Shown here: piece by piece, positions 28,363-41,587 of the stretch | Numbering within the stretch: the stretch's first letter is position 1 | How the letters are laid out: each line of letters opens with the position of its first letter | From: Paracoccus aminovorans | GTDB taxonomy: Bacteria; Pseudomonadota; Alphaproteobacteria; Rhodobacterales; Rhodobacteraceae | Length of the DNA stretch: 64,000 nt | NCBI RefSeq assembly: GCF_001546115.1 | Contig: NZ_KQ955208.1 | Coordinates: 624,929-688,928, forward strand | Direction: 5' to 3' | The notes under the pieces: generated by a model | Told to the model about the DNA's origin: nothing | Databases searched by the model: none | What the model saw: the letters and a program-made list of their open reading frames with translations, nothing else | Program-made: the position numbers and the translations under genes

Positions 28363-29816
28363 TCGCTCCTTCCGTGAAAGACCGTGTCGATGCTGGCCCT
28401 GACGCCATCGGTGGCATCCTCGACCCACAGCGTCAACTCCGCCTGTCCACCCTCGGCCAGGGCCGAGCCCTTTTCGGCGGTGATATAGACGCGCTGGGTC
28501 TGGGTGCTGTCGGCGGCGACGCTGACCCGGCCATCGGGCTGGCCCTCCAGCGTGACCTGGGTGCCCGCAGGCGCGCTGCCGCCGGGGCCGGCGACCGAAA
28601 GCGTGAAGTCATGCGCCTCGGCCTGCTTGTTGCGCAGCCGCAGCGCATAGGTGTTGCGGATCGCGCCGTCGGCCATGGTGACATAGAGCGGATTGCGCAC
28701 CGGCGTCACGTTGAGGTCAAGCGGCGAGCGCATGAACAGCGCCGCGACCAGCGCCACGCCGATGCCGGCCCAGAGCGTGAAATACAGGATCGTGCGCGGG
28801 CGCAGGATGTGCTTCATCAGCGGCTTCGGCTGGCCGCCGGCGCGCTCGGCGGTCTCGTCGCGCAGCGCCATGTAGTCGATCAGCCCGCGCGGCTTGCCGA
28901 TCTTGTCCATCACGTCGTCGCAGGCGTCGATGCACAAAGCGCAGGTGATGCATTCCATCTGCTGCCCGTCGCGGATGTCGATGCCCATCGGGCAGACGTT
29001 GACGCAGGCCATGCAGTCGATGCAATCGCCCTTGGTGCCGCCGTCCGAGCGGGTAAGCTCGCCCTTGTGGATCTTGCCGCGTTCCTCGCCGCGCCAGTCG
29101 CGATAGGCGACGGTCAGCGTGTCCTCGTCCATCATCGCGGCCTGGATGCGCGGCCAGGGGCAGGCATAGATGCAGATCTGTTCGCGGGCGAAACCGCCGA
29201 ACAGGAAGGTCGTCGCGGTCATGGTCGCGATGGTGATATAGGCCACCGGATGCGCCTGGCCGGTCAGCAGGTTGCCCAGAAGCGTCGGCGCATCGGTGAA
29301 ATAGAATACCCAGGCGCCGCCGGTCAGCGCCGCGATCACCAGCCAGATGGTCCATTTCGACAGCCGCAAGCGCAATTTCCTGGCGCTCCAGGGTTCGTTC
29401 CACAGCCGGACGCGGGCATTGCGGTCGCCCTCGATCCAGCGCTCGGTCAGGATGAACAGGTCGGTCCAGACCGTCTGCGGGCAGGCATAGCCGCACCAGA
29501 CCCGCCCCAGCGCCGAGGTGAACAGAAAGAGCCCCAGCCCCGCCATGACCAGCAGGCCCGCGACGAAATAGAACTCATGCGGCCAGATCTCGATCCAGAA
29601 GAAATAGAAGCGGCGGTTTGCCAGGTCGACCAGCACTGCCTGGTCCGGCAGGCTGGGGCCGCGGTCCCAGCGGATCCAGGGCGTGAGGTAATAGATCCCC
29701 AGCGTCACCGCCATGATGACCCATTTCAGGTTGCGAAAGGTGCCCTGCACCCGGCGCGGAAAGATCGGCTCGCGGGCGGCATAGAGACGTGGCGGGTCGA
29801 TGTCGGATTGCGACAT
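28359..29816 (-). CDS. ccoG: polyferredoxin CcoG (RdxA/FixG)
   Basis: A 485-residue membrane protein with several helices in its first 220 residues, two 4Fe-4S cluster motifs (CIDCMACVNVCP and CITCALCIDACDD), extra cysteine motifs CGYACP and CIYACPWPR in the membrane part, and a C-terminal periplasmic Ig-like domain. CcoG reduces Cu(II) to Cu(I) for cbb3 assembly. It heads ccoGHIS. The ATG is 53 bases from an FNR box (29870-29883), a distance that fits FNR-activated transcription. Confidence 0.97.
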   Translation of the reverse strand: MSQSDIDPPRLYAAREPIFPRRVQGTFRNLKWVIMAVTLGIYYLTPWIRWDRGPSLPDQAVLVDLANRRFYFFWIEIWPHEFYFVAGLLVMAGLGLFLFTSALGRVWCGYACPQTVWTDLFILTERWIEGDRNARVRLWNEPWSARKLRLRLSKWTIWLVIAALTGGAWVFYFTDAPTLLGNLLTGQAHPVAYITIATMTATTFLFGGFAREQICIYACPWPRIQAAMMDEDTLTVAYRDWRGEERGKIHKGELTRSDGGTKGDCIDCMACVNVCPMGIDIRDGQQMECITCALCIDACDDVMDKIGKPRGLIDYMALRDETAERAGGQPKPLMKHILRPRTILYFTLWAGIGVALVAALFMRSPLDLNVTPVRNPLYVTMADGAIRNTYALRLRNKQAEAHDFTLSVAGPGGSAPAGTQVTLEGQPDGRVSVAADSTQTQRVYITAEKGSALAEGGQAELTLWVEDATDGVRASIDTVFHGRSE

Positions 29817-29869
29817 GATTGGCTCCTGTTGCGCGTGGCTTGGGTATAGGCCCTGGCCGCGGGGGCGCT

Positions 29870-29883
29870 TTGATCTGCGTCAA
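29870..29883 (-). promoter_or_regulatory. FNR/FnrP box upstream of ccoG
   Basis: TTGATCTGCGTCAA matches TTGAT-N4-ATCAA at all but one position. If FNR sits at -41.5, transcription of ccoGHIS would start near 29835, about 19 bases before the ATG. Confidence 0.85.
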
Positions 29884-30002
29884 GCGCGGGGCTGGGCGAC
29901 TTATACACAGGCCGGGCAGCGGCCGGCATGGGCCGCATTGTCGCATCATGGCCACGGACATGCGCGAAGGCGACTTGCGCCGCCCCCGGGGATTCGCGTT
30001 TG

Positions 30003-30054
30003 ATAAAAAACACCGGCCCCCCTGGAAACGCGCGAACAGGACGGGGGGCCGGTG
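30003..30054 (-). terminator. Rho-independent terminator of ccoNOQP
   Basis: The minus strand forms a perfect 12-bp stem (CACCGGCCCCCC / GGGGGGCCGGTG, 20-nt loop) followed by TTTTTTATC, 50 bases after the ccoP stop. It is the strongest terminator in the window. Confidence 0.9.
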
Positions 30055-30103
30055 CCTCCGGGGCCGGTTGCCCGGCCGCGGATTCGGGGTGCTTGTCTGG
30101 GCG

Positions 30104-31141
30104 CTATTCGCCGCCGCCCAGACCGTGCACATAGGATGCGACGGCGCGGATATCCGCCTCGGACAGCCGGCCGGTCCAGGCCGGCATGACACCGAAGGGG
30201 CCGTCGTGGACGATGCGGGTGATCGTCGCCGGGTCCGAGCCATAGAGCCAGACCGCGTCGGTCAGGTCCGGCGCGCCCTGCGCCCGGTCGCCCTTGCCGT
30301 CCTCGGCGTGGCAGGCGGTGCAGTTGTCGGCGAAGACCGTCGCGCCCTCGGCCGCGAGGTCCGCGTCATGCGGCTGCCCGCCCAGTTCCAGCACATAGTT
30401 CACCACCTGGGCGATCTGGCTGTTGTCCAGCAATTCGTCGGTGCCGAATTTCGGCATTTCGGAATAGCGGGTCTCCTCGTCCTTGGGGTCGCGGATGCCG
30501 TGCTGAACGGTGGTGTGGATGTCGTCCAGCGTGCCCCCCCACAGCCAGTCGTTGTCCAAGAGCGTCGGATAGCCCGGATTGCCGCCCGCGCCCGAGCCGT
30601 GGCACTGCGCGCACCAGGTGCGGAAGATCGCGGCCCCGGCATTGGCGGTATAGTTCGCAAGGTCCGGATCGGCGGCGACCTGGTCCAGCGGCGTCTCGAC
30701 CAGCTTGGCCTGGATCGGGGCGTTGGCGTCCTTGAAGCGCTGGATCTCGGCCGCGACATCGCTGCGATAGGTCGTGCCCAGCACGCCCTGGGTCGAACCC
30801 GACAGCAGCGGGATGGCCGGATAGGCCACGACATAGGCCAGGCCCCAGACGATGGTGGCATAGAAGGACCACAGCCACCAGCGCGGCAGCGGGTTGTCGT
30901 ATTCCTCGATCCCGTCCCAGCTGTGGCCGGTCGAGGGCACCTCGACCACCTTGCGCACGCCCTTGCGGTCGCGCACCACGCGGGTGCTGCCGACCGGGCG
31001 GTGCAGCGGCCGGCCGTCGGGCCCCACGGGCGGATGCGCGGCGATCTGCGCCTTGTTCTCCTGGTCCGCGGCCATGCGTTCCAGCTCGATCCGGTTGTCG
31101 GGGTTCTGGGGGCTGGTGTGCTCGTCGTCGGTGTCGGCCAT
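30104..31141 (-). CDS. ccoP: cbb3-type cytochrome c oxidase subunit III (diheme cytochrome c)
   Basis: A 345-residue subunit with a cytoplasmic N-terminus, one or two membrane helices (about residues 88-115) and two periplasmic cytochrome c domains, with CAQCH and CTACH heme sites plus axial methionines in EMPKF and VMPAW. It takes electrons from soluble cytochrome c. The ATG shares its base with the ccoQ stop (TGATG); a GTG one codon upstream is possible. Confidence 0.97.
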   Translation of the reverse strand: MADTDDEHTSPQNPDNRIELERMAADQENKAQIAAHPPVGPDGRPLHRPVGSTRVVRDRKGVRKVVEVPSTGHSWDGIEEYDNPLPRWWLWSFYATIVWGLAYVVAYPAIPLLSGSTQGVLGTTYRSDVAAEIQRFKDANAPIQAKLVETPLDQVAADPDLANYTANAGAAIFRTWCAQCHGSGAGGNPGYPTLLDNDWLWGGTLDDIHTTVQHGIRDPKDEETRYSEMPKFGTDELLDNSQIAQVVNYVLELGGQPHDADLAAEGATVFADNCTACHAEDGKGDRAQGAPDLTDAVWLYGSDPATITRIVHDGPFGVMPAWTGRLSEADIRAVASYVHGLGGGE

Positions 31142-31329
31142 CACTCGACCTCCTTCTCGCCCGCCGTGGCGGGACTCGTCTCGTTACGGAAAATGCTTTC
31201 CGCGGCATCGCGGTGCAGCCGGCGCGAGCCGGGCCTGAGGACGAAGGCGATCGCCCCCAGGAAGAACAGCACCAGGGACAGCAGCACCCAGCTGTCGGCC
31301 AGTTCGCGCAGGAAGGAATAGATCTCCAT
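31141..31329 (-). CDS. ccoQ: cbb3-type oxidase small subunit CcoQ
   Basis: A 62-residue protein with one membrane helix (about residues 12-31) and a charged C-terminal tail ([16 protein letters not shown]). CcoQ stabilises the core complex and, in Rhodobacter, affects signalling to redox regulators. It sits 8 bases after ccoO and overlaps ccoP. Confidence 0.94.
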   Translation of the reverse strand: MEIYSFLRELADSWVLLSLVLFFLGAIAFVLRPGSRRLHRDAAESIFRNETSPATAGEKEVE

Positions 31330-31337
31330 GGCGGGCC

Positions 31338-33773
<2,436 letters not shown>

Positions 33774-33799
33774 CTACAGGCGCACGGTTTCGTGACACT

Positions 33800-33813
33800 T
33801 TGATCTGCATCAA
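33800..33813. promoter_or_regulatory. perfect FNR/FnrP box between ccoN and usp
   Basis: TTGATCTGCATCAA is an exact palindromic match to the consensus. At -41.5 it would start ccoNOQP near 33765 (74-base leader), or the usp gene near 33848 (about 96-base leader). It may serve one or both divergent genes. Confidence 0.92.
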
Positions 33814-33943
33814 TCGTTTCGTTCGCAAGGGGTGTAAAATCGTCCCCTGACCGGACAGGATGGCCACGCCAGCGCCGGCCAGGCCCTTGATTCCCTTCCG
33901 GGAAGCCGGCGCCCGGGACCAAATGCCAAAAAGGAGACTGCCC

Positions 33944-34777
33944 ATGGGATACAAGACCATCCTGACCGTCCTGACCGAGACCGGCCAGCACGAGCAACTG
34001 GACGCGGCGCTTGCCATGACCCGGCGCGAGGATGCGCATCTCGACGTCTTCTGCATGGGCGTCGATCACACGCAGAGCGGCTATTACTATGCCGGCGCCT
34101 CGGCCTATGTGTTCCAGGAATCCATCGACAAGGCCATGGCCGCCGCCAGCGACCTGGAGCAGAAGGTGCGCGAGCGGCTGAACGCCGAGGACGTGCGCTG
34201 GTCGGTCGATTCCGCCGTGGCCCAGGTCGGCGGCATGTCGACGCTGGTCGGCATGCGGGCGCGCTATTCCGACCTGGTGGTGCTGAACCGGCCCTATGGC
34301 GCCGGCGCGACCCCCGATGCCGAGGCGATCACCGAGGCGGCGCTGTTCGAGGGCTCGGCCCCGGTGCTGATCGTGCCGCACCAGCTGACCGAGCCCTTCG
34401 GCAAGCGCATCGTCATCGCCTGGAACCAGTCGAACGAGGCCCTGGCCGCCGTGCGGCGCGCCCTGCCGCTGCTGATCGCCGCCGAATGCGTCGAGATCAC
34501 CGTGATCGACCCCTCGCCCAACGGCCCCGAACGCTCGGACCCCGGCGGGGCGCTGTGCCAGATGCTGACCCGCCACGGCGTGCGGGCCGAGATCTCGGTG
34601 CTGGCGCGCACCCTGCCCCAGGTCAGCGACATCCTGAACCGGCGCGTGACCGAGATCGGCGCCGACATGCTGGTCATGGGGGCCTATGGCCATTCGCGCT
34701 TCCGCCAGGCGATCCTGGGCGGCGCGACGCGCAACATGCTGGAAAAGGCCGAAGTGCCGGTGCTGATGGCGCGCTGA
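33944..34777 (+). CDS. universal stress protein with two Usp domains
   Basis: A 277-residue protein with two tandem UspA-like domains (about residues 1-145 and 155-277). The second has the ATP-binding pattern MGAYGHSRFRQAILGGATRNML near the C-terminus; the first lacks a clear version and may not bind ATP. A strong AAGGAG site precedes MGYKTILTVL. It lies between fnrP and ccoN, a place known for a Usp-like gene in Paracoccus, and shares the perfect FNR box, so it is probably induced by low oxygen. Confidence 0.92.
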   Translation: MGYKTILTVLTETGQHEQLDAALAMTRREDAHLDVFCMGVDHTQSGYYYAGASAYVFQESIDKAMAAASDLEQKVRERLNAEDVRWSVDSAVAQVGGMSTLVGMRARYSDLVVLNRPYGAGATPDAEAITEAALFEGSAPVLIVPHQLTEPFGKRIVIAWNQSNEALAAVRRALPLLIAAECVEITVIDPSPNGPERSDPGGALCQMLTRHGVRAEISVLARTLPQVSDILNRRVTEIGADMLVMGAYGHSRFRQAILGGATRNMLEKAEVPVLMAR

Positions 34778-34789
34778 CGGGGCCGGCCG

Positions 34790-34811
34790 GCGGGGGCTTG
34801 GCCCCCGCTTT
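34790..34811 (+). terminator. terminator between usp and fnrP
   Basis: GCGGGGGC/GCCCCCGC stem, 3-nt loop, then TTTGCCC on the plus strand, 12 bases after the usp stop. It lies between convergent genes. Confidence 0.7.
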
Positions 34812-34815
34812 GCCC

Positions 34816-35565
34816 TCAGCTCAGCGGACCGCCGTCCGAATCGTCGCCGCTTTCCAGGACCAGGCGCTGGAACGAGGGCACGATGACCCGGCGCTTGCCG
34901 TCAAGCTCGATCACGCCCTCGCGCTTCAGGGCGCTCATCTGCCGGCTGACGGTCTCCAGCGTCAGCCCCAGGTAATCGGCCATGGCCTCGCGGGTCAGCG
35001 GCAGTTCGATGGCGATGCGCCCCTCGGGCCGGCGCTTGATCAGCGCCGCCTCGCGCCGCGCCAGGATCACCAGCAGCGAGGCGATCTTCTCGCGCGCCGA
35101 CTTGCGGCCCAGCAGCAAGAGCCAGTCGCGGGCGGCGTCAAGCTCGTCCAGCGTCATCTCCAGCAGCCGGCCGGCGATGCGCGGAATGTCGATCAGCAGC
35201 TTTTCGAAGGGCTTGCGGCGAAAGCAGCACAAGAGCAGGTCGCTGGTCGCGGTCACGGTATAAGCCGCGACGTCGCGCCCAGGCCGGCCCAGGAAATCGC
35301 TGGGCAGCAGAAGCCCCACCATCTGCGTGCGGCCATCCTCGAGCTGCTGGGTCAGCCCGGCCATGCCGGACACCACGGAACCCACGAAATCCAGCCGGTC
35401 GCCGGCCCAGACCACGACCTGCCCGGCCTCGAAGCGGCGATAGTATTTCATGCTCTCCAGCTCGGAAAGCTCGTCGCCGCCGCAATGCGAACATACCGCC
35501 CGTTCCTTGATCGGGCAGATGTGGCAGGGCTGCTGCGTCGCAACAAGGGCGGCGTCGTGTGGCAT
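34816..35565 (-). CDS. fnrP: FNR-type oxygen-sensing transcription regulator FnrP
   Basis: A 249-residue Crp/FNR-family activator. Four N-terminal cysteines C14, C17, C25 and C28 plus a CC pair at 113-114 can supply the ligands of an oxygen-labile [4Fe-4S] cluster. The DNA-binding helix has ETVSR at 204-208, the FNR specificity residues that read TTGAT. It controls cbb3 oxidase and, in Paracoccus, other microaerobic genes. The ATG giving MPHDAALV is preferred; a longer reading from TTG at 35580 would translate through the FNR box. Confidence 0.96.
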   Translation of the reverse strand: MPHDAALVATQQPCHICPIKERAVCSHCGGDELSELESMKYYRRFEAGQVVVWAGDRLDFVGSVVSGMAGLTQQLEDGRTQMVGLLLPSDFLGRPGRDVAAYTVTATSDLLLCCFRRKPFEKLLIDIPRIAGRLLEMTLDELDAARDWLLLLGRKSAREKIASLLVILARREAALIKRRPEGRIAIELPLTREAMADYLGLTLETVSRQMSALKREGVIELDGKRRVIVPSFQRLVLESGDDSDGGPLS

Positions 35566-35566
35566 G

Positions 35567-35580
35567 TTGATCTGGGTCAA
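35567..35580. promoter_or_regulatory. FNR/FnrP box between fnrP and hemN
   Basis: TTGATCTGGGTCAA matches 13 of 14 palindromic consensus positions counted as TTGAT-N4-ATCAA with G for A. It begins 2 bases upstream of the fnrP ATG and ends 35 bases before the hemN ATG, so it suits repression of fnrP as well as control of hemN. Confidence 0.82.
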
Positions 35581-35615
35581 TGTCCTGGCGCGTGTTCTGC
35601 TGCAAGGATAGCGTC

Positions 35616-36968
35616 ATGACACAGCAATCGCAACTTGAACGCCTGGGACTGTTTGACGCGCGGGTCCCGCGCTATACCAGCTACCCCACGGCACCCCATT
35701 TCACCCCCGCCGTGAACGGGGCCGAATTCGGCCGCTGGCTGGATGCGATTCCCGAAGGCGCGGCGATCTCGCTCTATATGCATGTGCCGTTCTGCCGGCG
35801 GCTGTGCTGGTTCTGCGCCTGCCGCACCCAGGGCACGCAATCGGATGCGCCGGTGCGCGCCTATGTCCAGGCGCTGCTGACCGAGCTCGAGACGCTGCGC
35901 GCCGCGCTGCCTCGCGGCGTGCGGCTGTCGCGGCTGCATTGGGGCGGCGGCACGCCGACGCTGATGCAGCCCGACATGATGCGCGACCTGGCCCAGGCCG
36001 TCCGCGCCGCCTTCCCGCTGGCCGAAGGCGCCGAATTCTCGGTCGAGATCGACCCGAACGAGATCGACGAGCCCCGCATGGACGCCCTGGCCGAATCGGG
36101 CCTGACCCGGGCCTCGATCGGGGTGCAGGACTTCGACCCCGAGATCCAGCGCATCATCGGCCGCGAGCAGAGCTTCGAGCTGACCAAGCGTGCCGTGGAC
36201 ATGATCCGCGACCGCGGCGTCGCCAGCCTGAATGCCGATATCCTCTATGGCCTGCCCGAGCAGGATCCGCGCCGCATCGCCGAATCGGTGCAGAAGCTCC
36301 TGGCGCTGTCGCCGGACCGGGTGGCGCTCTACGGCTATGCGCATGTGCCCTGGATGGCCAAGCGCCAGGTGATGATCCCCTCGGAATCGCTGCCGGACCC
36401 GCATGGCCGGCTCAAGCTCTTCGAGACCGCCCGGGCGCTGTTCCTGGCCGACGGCTATGACGAGATCGGCATCGACCATTTCGCCCGCCCCGGCGACGGG
36501 CTGGCCACGGCGCAAAAGGCCGGGCTGCTGCGGCGCAACTTCCAGGGCTATACCGACGACCGGGCCGAGGTGCTGGTCGGGCTTGGCGCCTCGTCGATCT
36601 CGCGCTTCCCGCAGGGCTATGCCCAGAACGCGCCGGCGACCGGCGCCTATCTGGGCCATGTCCGCGCCGGCCGCTTCGCCACCACGCGCGGCCATGCCTT
36701 CAGCGCCGAGGACCGCTGGCGCGCCCGCATGATCGAGGCGCTGATGTGCGACTTCCGCATCGACGCACAGGAATTCGCGGCCCACGGCTTCGACGCCGAC
36801 AGCCTCGCCCGCCTCTTCGCCCCGGTGGCCGAGCGTTTCGGCGAGATGGTCGAATGCGACGCGACCGGCCTTCGCATCACGCCCGAGGGCCGGCCGCTGA
36901 CGCGGATGATCGCCCGCATGTTCGACGGCTACGACATGGCCGCCTCGGGCCATTCCGGCGCCATCTGA
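35616..36968 (+). CDS. hemN: oxygen-independent coproporphyrinogen III oxidase
   Basis: A 450-residue radical SAM enzyme that converts coproporphyrinogen III to protoporphyrinogen IX without O2. The cluster motif is C60-x3-C64-x2-C67 followed by C69 (CRRLCWFCAC), which is the true HemN signature and not that of the HemW chaperone. The opening DARVPRYTSYPTAPHF is diagnostic. ATG follows an AAGGA site. It is divergent from fnrP and shares its FNR box. Low-oxygen induction would match the demand of cbb3 oxidase for heme. Confidence 0.97.
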   Translation: MTQQSQLERLGLFDARVPRYTSYPTAPHFTPAVNGAEFGRWLDAIPEGAAISLYMHVPFCRRLCWFCACRTQGTQSDAPVRAYVQALLTELETLRAALPRGVRLSRLHWGGGTPTLMQPDMMRDLAQAVRAAFPLAEGAEFSVEIDPNEIDEPRMDALAESGLTRASIGVQDFDPEIQRIIGREQSFELTKRAVDMIRDRGVASLNADILYGLPEQDPRRIAESVQKLLALSPDRVALYGYAHVPWMAKRQVMIPSESLPDPHGRLKLFETARALFLADGYDEIGIDHFARPGDGLATAQKAGLLRRNFQGYTDDRAEVLVGLGASSISRFPQGYAQNAPATGAYLGHVRAGRFATTRGHAFSAEDRWRARMIEALMCDFRIDAQEFAAHGFDADSLARLFAPVAERFGEMVECDATGLRITPEGRPLTRMIARMFDGYDMAASGHSGAI

Positions 36969-36976
36969 GGCCTCGG

Positions 36977-36998
36977 CTTCTTTGCTCTGCAAATACCC
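36977..36998 (+). repeat. dispersed intergenic element, copy 3
   Basis: CTTCTTTGCTCTGCAAATACCC, 9 bases after the hemN stop, same strand as the gene. It is followed by a GC hairpin. Confidence 0.6.
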
Positions 36999-37001
36999 AA
37001 G

Positions 37002-37024
37002 CGGCCGCGCCACGAGCGCGGCCG
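37002..37024. terminator. hairpin between convergent hemN and polA
   Basis: CGGCCGCG/CGCGGCCG stem of 8 bp with a 7-nt loop, ending 7 bases before the polA stop codon. There is no clear T-run; it may act with the adjacent repeat copy. Confidence 0.45.
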
Positions 37025-37030
37025 TGTCCG

Positions 37031-39841
37031 TCAATGCGCCTCGGCCCAGCTTGCCCCCTGCCCGGCATCGACGATCAGCGGCACGTCCAGCCGCACGGCC
37101 GGCTCGGCTGCGCCCTGCATGACGCCGCGCGCCACCTCGATCAGCTCCGGAACCGCGGCCTCCTCGACCTCGAAGACCAGCTCGTCATGCACCTGCAGCA
37201 GCATCCGCGCCGGCAGATGCGCGATGGCCTCGGGCATGCGGATCATGGCGCGCCGGATGATGTCGGCCGCCGCGCCCTGGATCGGCGCATTGATCGCCGC
37301 CCGCCGCGCCCCGCCGGCCGAAGGGCCGCTGAGGTTGATGCCCGGGGTGTTGATGCGCCGCCCGAACAGCGTGCGCACGAAGCCGTCCTGCTTGGCCTCG
37401 GCCACGGTGCGGTCCATATAGGCGCGGATCTCGGGGAAACGCTCGAAATAGGTGTCGATGAAGGCCTGCGCCTCGGCGCGCGGAATGCGCAGGTTGCGCG
37501 ACAGGCCGAAGCCGGAAATGCCGTAGATCACCCCGAAATTGATCGCCTTGGCGCGGCGGCGGATCATCGGGTCCATGCCTTCGACCGGCACGCCGAACAT
37601 CTGGCTCGCGGTCATGGCGTGGATGTCGATGCCGTCGCGGAAGGCCTGCTTCAACGCCGGGATCGCCGCGACATGCGCCAGGATCCGCAGCTCGATCTGG
37701 CTGTAGTCGAGGCTGACCAGCCTGTGCCCCTCGGCGGCGATGAAGGCCTCGCGGATGCGCCGGCCCTCCTCGGTCCTGACCGGGATGTTCTGCAGGTTCG
37801 GATCGGTCGAGGCCAGCCGCCCGGTCTGGGCGCCGGCGATGGAATAGCAGGTGTGGACGCGCCCGGTCGCCGCGTTCACATGCAGCGGCAGCGCATCGGT
37901 ATAGGTCGATTTCAGCTTCGAGATCGCCCGCCAGTCCAGCACGCGCGAGGCCAGGTCGTGGCCCTCGGCCGCCAGGTCCTCCAGCACCTCGGCGCTGGTG
38001 GAGAAGGCCCCGGTCTTGCCCTGCTTGCCGCCGGCCAGCCCCATGCGGTCGAACAGGATCTCGCCCAGCTGCTTGGGGCTGCCGACGTTGAAGGACCCGC
38101 CGGCCAGGGCGTGGATCTCGGCCTCCAGCGCCGCCATCTTCTGGGCGAAGGCGCTCGACATGCGGCGCAGGTGATCGGCGTCGATGCGGATGCCGGCCAT
38201 CTCCATCCCGGCCAGCACCGGCACCATCGGCCGCTCCAGACGCTCATAGGCGCTCGCCACCCGCTCGCGCGCCAGCTGCGGACGGAAATGATGCCAAAGC
38301 CGCCAGGTCACCTCGGCATCCTCGGCGGCATATTCGGCGGCCTTGTCGACGGCGACCTGCTGGAAGCCGATCTGCGCCTTGCCCGAGCCGATCAGGTCCT
38401 TGATCGGCACGCAGGTATGGCCCAGATAGGTCTGCGCCAGCTCGTCCATGCCGTGGTTGTGCGTGCCGGCATTCAGCGCATAGGACATCAGCATGGTGTC
38501 CTCGACCGGTGCCATGCGGATGCCCAGCCGGGCAAAGATCTTCACGTCATACTTGATGTTCTGGCCGATCTTCAGGGTGGCATCATCCTCCAGCACCGGT
38601 TTCAGCAGCGCCAGCGCCCGGTCGGCCGGGATCTGCCCCTCGGCCAGCACCGGCCCGCCGAACAGATCGCCCGTCGCGCCCTCGCCGACATGGCCCAGCG
38701 GGATATAGCAGGCCCGCCCCGGCCCGGTGCATAGCGAAACCCCGACCAGGTCGGCCACCATCTCGTCCAGCCCGGTGGTCTCGGTATCGACGGCGACGAT
38801 GCCACTCTCGGCGATGCCCTCCAGCCAGGCGGCCAGCGCCGCCTCGTCGCGGATGACCTCATAGCGGCTGCGGTCGATGGCCGGCAATTCCCGCGCCACC
38901 GGCCCCGCGACTGCCGCCACCGCAATCTCGGGCGCGGCCGGCACCGCGGCCCCCAGCTTCTCGGCCACGCGGTTGACCAGGGTGCGGAACTCCATCCGCT
39001 GCAGGAATTCCAGCAGCGCCTGCGCCTCGGGGGCCCGGATCGACAGGCTCTCCAGCGTGAAGTCCAGCGGCGTGTCGCAATCCAGTTCGACCAGGCGCTT
39101 CGAGATGCGGATCTGCTCGGCATGGTCGATCAGGGTCTGGCGACGCTTGGGCTGCTTGATCTCGTCCGCGCGTGCCAGCAGGCTCTCCAGGTCGCCATAT
39201 TCCTCGATCAGCTGCGCGGCGGTCTTGATGCCGATCCCGGGCGCACCCGGCACGTTGTCGACGGAATCGCCGGCCAGGGCCTGGACGTCCACCACCCGCT
39301 CGGGCCCGACGCCGAACTTCTCGCGCACCTCGTCGGGGCCGATGGGCTTGCCCTTGATCGGATCCATCATCTCGACCCCGCCGCCGACCAGCTGCATCAG
39401 GTCCTTGTCGCTGCTGATGATGGTGACGCGCCCGCCGGCATCGCGCGCCCGGCAGGACAGCGCCGCGATGATGTCGTCGGCCTCGTAGCCCTCGGTCTCG
39501 ATGCAGGCGATGTTGAACGCCCGCGTCGCCTCGCGGGTCAGGGGAAACTGCGGCCGCAGATCCTCGGGCGGCTCGGGCCGGTTCGCCTTGTAGAGCGGAT
39601 AGATGTCGTTGCGGAAGGTCTTGGCGCTATGGTCGAAGATCACCGCGGCATGGGTCGGCTGGTCCGAGCCCGAGCCGTCCTGGATATATTTCCACAGCAT
39701 GTTGCAGAAACCGGCGACCGCCCCGATCGGCAGCCCGTCCGAGCGCCGGGTCAGCGGCGGCAGCGCGTGATAGGCGCGAAAGATGAAAGCCGAGCCGTCG
39801 ATCAGATGCAGGTGATGGCCCTTGCCGAATACGTCCGTCAT
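37031..39841 (-). CDS. polA: DNA polymerase I
   Basis: A 936-residue enzyme with all three domains. The 5' nuclease spans about 1-300 (YEADDIIAALS, SSDKDLMQLV, GDSVDNVPGAPGIG). The 3'-5' proofreading exonuclease spans about 345-540 with intact acids (VDTETTGLD). The polymerase follows with motif A LDYSQIELRILAH, motif B RRRAKAINFGVIYG and motif C LQVHDELVFEV. It fills gaps in replication and excision repair. The start MTDVFGKGHH is chosen by homology over a longer frame. It is a single-gene unit. Confidence 0.98.
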   Translation of the reverse strand: MTDVFGKGHHLHLIDGSAFIFRAYHALPPLTRRSDGLPIGAVAGFCNMLWKYIQDGSGSDQPTHAAVIFDHSAKTFRNDIYPLYKANRPEPPEDLRPQFPLTREATRAFNIACIETEGYEADDIIAALSCRARDAGGRVTIISSDKDLMQLVGGGVEMMDPIKGKPIGPDEVREKFGVGPERVVDVQALAGDSVDNVPGAPGIGIKTAAQLIEEYGDLESLLARADEIKQPKRRQTLIDHAEQIRISKRLVELDCDTPLDFTLESLSIRAPEAQALLEFLQRMEFRTLVNRVAEKLGAAVPAAPEIAVAAVAGPVARELPAIDRSRYEVIRDEAALAAWLEGIAESGIVAVDTETTGLDEMVADLVGVSLCTGPGRACYIPLGHVGEGATGDLFGGPVLAEGQIPADRALALLKPVLEDDATLKIGQNIKYDVKIFARLGIRMAPVEDTMLMSYALNAGTHNHGMDELAQTYLGHTCVPIKDLIGSGKAQIGFQQVAVDKAAEYAAEDAEVTWRLWHHFRPQLARERVASAYERLERPMVPVLAGMEMAGIRIDADHLRRMSSAFAQKMAALEAEIHALAGGSFNVGSPKQLGEILFDRMGLAGGKQGKTGAFSTSAEVLEDLAAEGHDLASRVLDWRAISKLKSTYTDALPLHVNAATGRVHTCYSIAGAQTGRLASTDPNLQNIPVRTEEGRRIREAFIAAEGHRLVSLDYSQIELRILAHVAAIPALKQAFRDGIDIHAMTASQMFGVPVEGMDPMIRRRAKAINFGVIYGISGFGLSRNLRIPRAEAQAFIDTYFERFPEIRAYMDRTVAEAKQDGFVRTLFGRRINTPGINLSGPSAGGARRAAINAPIQGAAADIIRRAMIRMPEAIAHLPARMLLQVHDELVFEVEEAAVPELIEVARGVMQGAAEPAVRLDVPLIVDAGQGASWAEAH

Positions 39842-39920
39842 CTGCGCCCCATCCTTCTGCCGGCAAATCCAAGGCCCCTTGATGCCACGAAGCGCCGACC
39901 GGGCCAAGACCGGCCCCCGC

Positions 39921-39950
39921 CTTCACTGTTTCACAAATACCCCCGCCGGA
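39921..39950 (+). repeat. dispersed intergenic element, copy 4
   Basis: CTTCACTGTTTCACAAATAC followed by CCCCGCCGGA, in the 154-base gap between polA and the zinc-protein gene. It is the sister type of copy 5. Unlike the others it does not follow a gene on its own strand. Confidence 0.5.
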
Positions 39951-39995
39951 GGCCGGCAACCCTGCCGCCCCCGCAAAGGCCGCCATGGCGCAGGG

Positions 39996-41575
<1,580 letters not shown>

Positions 41576-41587
41576 GGCGATGTCTCC

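Noticed and set aside
36746-38734. 662-codon plus-strand open frame across the end of hemN and polA
   Set aside because: It overlaps two well-supported genes in the wrong frame or strand and has no recognisable domain.
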